Source: JAAZBG01 sp964390065
GTDB lineage: Bacteria; Fibrobacterota; Chitinivibrionia; Chitinivibrionales; Chitinispirillaceae
Direction: 5' to 3'
DNA length: 57,042 nt
Assembly: GCA_964390065.1 (NCBI GenBank)
Contig: CAYMGX010000006.1
Coordinates: 1-57,042 of the forward strand
Below the pieces are notes generated by a model. It was given only the letters and a program-made list of their open reading frames with translations, searched no databases and was not told the origin of the DNA. Every line of letters starts with the position of its first letter. The stretch's first letter is position 1. The translations under genes and the position numbers were made by a program. This document shows positions 53,669-57,042 of the stretch, piece by piece.

Positions 53669-54202
53669 ATGGTAATGGCACAGAGACATCGAAATGTTGT
53701 ATTTATAGGATTCGCATCATGTGGCAAATCAACTGCCGGAAAAGCTGTTGCTGCACATGGGTTTACATTTGTTGATCTTGATACGGTGATTGAAGAACGT
53801 TTCCAGTACGATAAAAAGGAAACGCTCTCATGCCGTCAGATCTACAATCTATATGGTAATGAGTACTTTTTAAACCTTGAGACAAAAGTGCTGGGAAGCC
53901 TTCTGACACTTGAGTCTACAGTATTGTCAACCGGCGGCGGTGCACCTATGACCGCTGCAAATCGTCCTATTCTGAAACAGTTCGGTTTTGTTGTGTATCT
54001 TTATGCTGAGCCGGAGGTGTTACTTGACAGAATGAAATCAAAGGGGTATCCGGCATTTCTTTCAGACAATCCAACGGTCGAAAACCTCAATAAGATCTGG
54101 CAGGAACGTCATAAGGTTTATCGTCGCATGGCTGATCTGACAATAGATACAAACAAAAAAAAAATTGATGAAATTGTAACGGAGGTATTGGAATATATAT
54201 GA
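53669..54202 (+). CDS. aroK: shikimate kinase
   Basis: This is 177 residues. The P-loop GFASCGKS (residues 14-21), the shikimate-binding D-x-D (FVDLDTVIEE) and the Gly-rich STGGGAPM identify AroK. It phosphorylates shikimate with ATP in the aromatic amino-acid pathway. Its stop overlaps the aroC start by four bases (ATGA), so the pair is coupled. Start M1 (53669) or M3 (53675) is ambiguous, with only a weak GGG upstream. Confidence 0.93.
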   Translation: MVMAQRHRNVVFIGFASCGKSTAGKAVAAHGFTFVDLDTVIEERFQYDKKETLSCRQIYNLYGNEYFLNLETKVLGSLLTLESTVLSTGGGAPMTAANRPILKQFGFVVYLYAEPEVLLDRMKSKGYPAFLSDNPTVENLNKIWQERHKVYRRMADLTIDTNKKKIDEIVTEVLEYI

Positions 54203-55281
54203 GCAGCACAACAGGCACCCTTTTCAGGGTAAGTACGTTTGGTGAATCACACTGTAAAGCAGTCGGGGCAATAGTCGACGGGTGTCCGTCACAGATTGCA
54301 CTTTGTGAAAAGGATATTCAGGTTCAGCTTGATAGAAGAAGACCCGGGCAGAGTGATTTATCAACGCCGCGTCAGGAACTTGACTCGGTAACAATTATGT
54401 CAGGTGTTGAAAACGGGAAAACACTCGGAACACCGATCTGTCTGATGGTAATGAATAAAGATCAGCGTCCCGGTGATTACAGTGAAATGATCGAAATCCC
54501 GAGGCCATCACATGCAGACTTTACCTATATGGCAAAGTATGGTATCAAGGCATCAAGCGGTGGCGGACGTTCAAGTGCACGGGAAACAATCGGGCGTGTT
54601 GCAGCTGGAGCTATTGCAGAAAAGTTTCTTAAAGAAACGTATGGTGTTGAAATTGTCGCATTTGTCAGCAGTGTCGGTGGCATCAATGCCTCAGGGGTTG
54701 ACTACAATACTGTCAATCGTAAGACTGTTGATGAGACTATAATACGTTGTCCGGATACTGCTGTTGCATCAAAAATGATCGATCTCGTACGCGAGGTACG
54801 GGATGATCAGGATTCTGTTGGTGGTATTGTGACCTGTGTTATCCGTGGAGTTCCGGCCGGATGGGGGGAGCCGGTGTTTGACAAATTGGAAGCAAAACTT
54901 GCACAGGCTATGCTTTCGCTTCCCGCAACGAAAGGTTTTGAAATCGGATCAGGTTTTGCTGGTACAGCACTTCGCGGCTCACAACACAATGACCCGTTTA
55001 CATGGGATGACGGGCAATTACGGACATTGACAAATAATAGTGGCGGAGTTCAGGGAGGTATCACAAATGGCGAAACCATAGCATTCCGCATTGCATTCAA
55101 ACCACCTGCAACGATAGGAAAATCCCAGAAGACAGTCGATTTCAACGGAAAACAAATGGTTCTTGAGGCCAAGGGGCGTCACGATCCCTGTGTTGTTCCA
55201 CGGGCAGTTCCGATAGTTGAATGTATGACAGCAATTGTTCTTGCTGATTGTGCATTGATTCAAAAAGCATATCAGAGATGA
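54199..55281 (+). CDS. aroC: chorismate synthase
   Basis: This is 360 residues. The family signatures are FGESHCKAVGAIVDGCPSQI near the N-terminus, LDRRRPGQSDLSTPRQE, and the FMN/phosphate-binding stretch SSGGGRSSARETIGRVAAGA. A later NNSGGVQGGITNGE segment is also typical. It eliminates phosphate from EPSP to give chorismate, using reduced FMN. GGAGG lies about 12 bases before the ATG, inside aroK. The intervening EPSP synthase is not in the window. Confidence 0.97.
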   Translation: MSSTTGTLFRVSTFGESHCKAVGAIVDGCPSQIALCEKDIQVQLDRRRPGQSDLSTPRQELDSVTIMSGVENGKTLGTPICLMVMNKDQRPGDYSEMIEIPRPSHADFTYMAKYGIKASSGGGRSSARETIGRVAAGAIAEKFLKETYGVEIVAFVSSVGGINASGVDYNTVNRKTVDETIIRCPDTAVASKMIDLVREVRDDQDSVGGIVTCVIRGVPAGWGEPVFDKLEAKLAQAMLSLPATKGFEIGSGFAGTALRGSQHNDPFTWDDGQLRTLTNNSGGVQGGITNGETIAFRIAFKPPATIGKSQKTVDFNGKQMVLEAKGRHDPCVVPRAVPIVECMTAIVLADCALIQKAYQR

Positions 55282-55294
55282 CATGCCCTGTAAA

Positions 55295-55326
55295 AACCGG
55301 GACTTACCATACTTGTAGTCCCGGTT
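55295..55326. terminator. hairpin after aroC
   Basis: AACCGGGACT (55295-55304) pairs perfectly with AGTCCCGGTT (55317-55326) 13 bases after the aroC stop. The A run before it gives a T run only on the minus strand. Confidence 0.5.
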
Positions 55327-55656
55327 ACCATATGACGTAATTATCTGAAACGGAATTTGATGGCAGGTAAAAAAAAGAAAATTCCAGAATTACTTTGACT
55401 GGAAACGATCAGAAATATATAAATTACAGTAAAAAAAAAATTAACAATGGAATTTTTAACGTATGGATATATTTATTTAGCTGAACTTTTAAACAAATTA
55501 TTTCCAACGTTTATTCCGAATACTATTTTAGGCCATCAGCTAATTAATGCTGAATTTAACAAATAATACTAACGTTTTTTTGCTGGGGTGCGCCTGATGC
55601 ATCCGGAAAATCCTGTTAAAAATTGAAGTACATAAATACAATGAAGGATGCACTTT
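55327..55656. other. 330-base gap before the DUF2750 gene
   Basis: Very AT-rich. A 39-codon frame starting at 55447 has no ribosome site and is not called. A GGGGTGCGCC...GATGCATCC element near 55585 could fold weakly. Otherwise I see nothing. Confidence 0.35.
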
Positions 55657-56133
55657 ATGGATGAAACAATTGATGAAACAAACGATCTGGAACTAAAACT
55701 TGAAAACTTTATTAAAAAAGTAAGTGAAACAGAAATTGTCTGGGGGCTTGAAAACGATGATGGCTTTGCCATGTCAAGTTCATCGGAGTTCGAGGATGAT
55801 GATGGTGAACCGATAGAACTTATGTGTTTCTGGTCGGAGAAAAAGCTTGCAGATGCCTGTGCAAAGGATGAATGGAAAGGCTATAAGACAGTCCAGGTTG
55901 AACTTGGTGATTTTCTTGAACACTGGTGTGTCGGAATGGCTAATGATGGTCTTGTAATCGGTGTTGATCTTGATACTGAGTTGACCGGATATGAAATTGA
56001 TCCACTTGATCTTATCCTTGAAATCAGTGATCAGTTGAGTGTAATCGGCAAAACAGTAAAACTAAAAGACTACAAAAGTCTTGATGCACTTGTTGAAGAG
56101 ATTGAATCTCTTGATGAAGAGGATGAAGAGTAA
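55657..56133 (+). CDS. DUF2750-family protein
   Basis: This is 158 residues from the ATG at 55657: GAAGG lies 9 bases before it but touches the earlier in-frame ATG at 55648. It is a highly acidic soluble protein (ends EEIESLDEEDEE). It has the family layout of an N-terminal helix (LKLENFIKKVSETEIVWGL), a Trp-containing strand (LMCFWSEKKLADACAKDEW) and a C-terminal half LGDFLEHWCVGMANDGLVIG. DUF2750 has no assigned role; many members are thought to be immunity-like or regulatory small proteins. It is a single gene. Confidence 0.75.
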   Translation: MDETIDETNDLELKLENFIKKVSETEIVWGLENDDGFAMSSSSEFEDDDGEPIELMCFWSEKKLADACAKDEWKGYKTVQVELGDFLEHWCVGMANDGLVIGVDLDTELTGYEIDPLDLILEISDQLSVIGKTVKLKDYKSLDALVEEIESLDEEDEE

Positions 56134-56167
56134 GACGATAGGATTAAAACGCCTGGATTTAGATCAT

Positions 56168-56198
56168 GTTACAACACCGGGTACTCTGGTGTTGTAAC
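56168..56198. terminator. bidirectional hairpin between convergent genes
   Basis: GTTACAACACC (56168-56178) and GGTGTTGTAAC (56188-56198) are a perfect 11-bp inverted repeat between the DUF2750 stop and the converging RNase gene. No T tract is present on either strand. Confidence 0.4.
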
Positions 56199-56309
56199 TA
56201 CGCCTCTTGAATCCCCCACAGAGGGACTTTGCAAACCATCTCTCCAAACAGGTAAACAGGCCAAATGCTCTTTAAGTCTGCGGAGGTGGCGTGTCCGTTT
56301 GCGGACTTA

Positions 56310-57042
56310 TCACCCCTGAACAACACTTAAAAACACCATCTGTTCCGCAAGATCAATCCCATTTACTTTTACCCGCAACAGCTGATTAAGCGTAACATTT
56401 TTTTCATGAATTCTTGCTTCAAGCGCGAGTTCAGGAATTAAAATGATCGAGAATCGTTCCCGTTTTTCTATCACAACGGCATCACCCTGCCAGTCGTGAT
56501 GTTGAAGCAGATACACAAGCGTCCAGTGAAGATTCGATTGACGTTCAAGAATTGCTGCGGTGCCGGTGACTGATGCCGATGCACCAATGCGGTTAAGAAT
56601 TGCCTGCTCGTCAAGAATCGGTTTGCCACTGATAAAGGCACGAAGCTGCTGGTGTACGACAAGATCAAGGTACCGGCGCAATGGACTTGTTGCCCTGCTG
56701 TAAAGTTTAACACCCAGGCCTGCATGTATATCCGGTGTACATTTAACAGTACCGGGCTGCAATTGTTTTCGGTAACTGAACATTGATGCATAATCGGCTG
56801 GATGTTCAATCGTTTCCGGGGGTGGCTGTGATGTATACGGGAAAGGAATTGCATTTGCCGATGCAAATCGCGCGGCGGTTTCACCGGCCATTATCATGCA
56901 ATCGGTTACAAGTTCCTTTGAGTCCATTTCGGGTAACGGTGTTATTGTTACAGTATTGTCAACAACCCTGATTTTTACTTCCGGAAGTGAGATGAACACT
57001 GCGTTTGCGGCCTTACGGTATTCGCGATATTTACGGGTCATC
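56310..57042 (-). CDS. RNase II/RNase R family exoribonuclease, 5' part outside window
   Basis: The visible 243 codons are the C-terminal part of an RNB-domain nuclease. The family signature YSRATSPLRRYLDLVVHQQL is followed by a helical segment and an S1-like beta domain (AVVIEKRERFSIILIPELAL). The protein ends without the long basic tail of E. coli RNase R. The ATG at 57041 is internal; the catalytic Asp cluster of the RNB domain lies beyond the right edge. It degrades single-stranded RNA 3' to 5'. RNase II and RNase R cannot be told apart here. Confidence 0.85.
   Translation of the reverse strand, partial: MTRKYREYRKAANAVFISLPEVKIRVVDNTVTITPLPEMDSKELVTDCMIMAGETAARFASANAIPFPYTSQPPPETIEHPADYASMFSYRKQLQPGTVKCTPDIHAGLGVKLYSRATSPLRRYLDLVVHQQLRAFISGKPILDEQAILNRIGASASVTGTAAILERQSNLHWTLVYLLQHHDWQGDAVVIEKRERFSIILIPELALEARIHEKNVTLNQLLRVKVNGIDLAEQMVFLSVVQG

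Noticed and set aside
53433..53681. 82-codon minus-strand frame between the exported protein and aroK
   Set aside because: It starts at GTG without a ribosome site and overlaps the aroK start; no recognisable domain.
55447..55566. 39-codon plus-strand frame before DUF2750
   Set aside because: No ribosome site and very AT-rich; chance is likely.
1..57042. CRISPR arrays, transposases, phage genes, tRNA or rRNA genes
   Set aside because: None seen by eye; no regularly spaced repeats, T-loop signatures or transposase motifs. A tRNA or CRISPR search program would settle this.

Overview
The window looks like a chromosome segment of a Gram-negative, LPS-making, diaminopimelate-type bacterium, most likely in the FCB assemblage (Fibrobacterota or a close relative is my best guess, at low to moderate confidence). 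The reasons are an LpxC-FabZ fusion, a short primary sigma factor without region 1.1 (Bacteroidota-like), a GTP-type PEP carboxykinase, an archaeal/eukaryote-type ProRS and a eukaryote-type UDP-glucose pyrophosphorylase. A run of 10 Ns at 19980-19989 shows that it is a draft scaffold. I saw no rRNA, tRNA, CRISPR array, transposase or phage gene.

Layout. 1-3356: the end of a lipoprotein gene, then an operon of ECF sigma factor, zinc anti-sigma factor and exported caspase-like protein. 3357-9510: central carbon metabolism, with pckG behind a structured leader that ends in an intrinsic terminator, then accD, accA and a PycB/OadA-BCCP fusion. 9862-16871: the classic envelope cluster bamA-skp-lpxD-lpxC/fabZ-lpxA-murI. 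17144-22627: a DedA-PAP2 fusion, a UPF0182 membrane protein broken only by the N gap, and an AnmK-like pseudoenzyme. 22967-28004: primary sigma factor, DUF486 membrane protein, citrate synthase (with its own hairpin leader) and a UDP-glucose pyrophosphorylase pair. 28318-40110: hybrid histidine kinase, lysA, stand-alone AICAR transformylase, proS, an exported protein of unknown function, a PHP phosphoesterase and a YhiN-type flavoprotein.

40181-46781 is the most striking block. It is a tightly packed minus-strand operon running: small YLDPGTGS membrane protein, TagF-like CDP-alcohol phosphotransferase, YejM/PbgA-like membrane alkaline-phosphatase-fold protein, a second YidC-like insertase, and a fusion of a LicC/PntC-like cytidylyltransferase with a CobD/HisC-like PLP enzyme. 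Together these suggest synthesis of a CDP-activated (amino)alcohol phosphate or phosphonate and its transfer onto a surface glycan or lipid, a teichoic-acid-like modification route in a Gram-negative cell. The substrate is inference.

46913-57042: a decayed AgmX/TonB C-terminal domain, a receiver-like/HATPase/cNMP regulator, a C_GCAxxG protein, a bactofilin-like membrane protein, a LytS/LytR-type two-component pair, aroK-aroC, a DUF2750 protein and the 3' end of an RNase II/R gene. Many start codons were moved downstream from the longest open frame because a clear Shine-Dalgarno sequence or signal peptide sits at the internal start.
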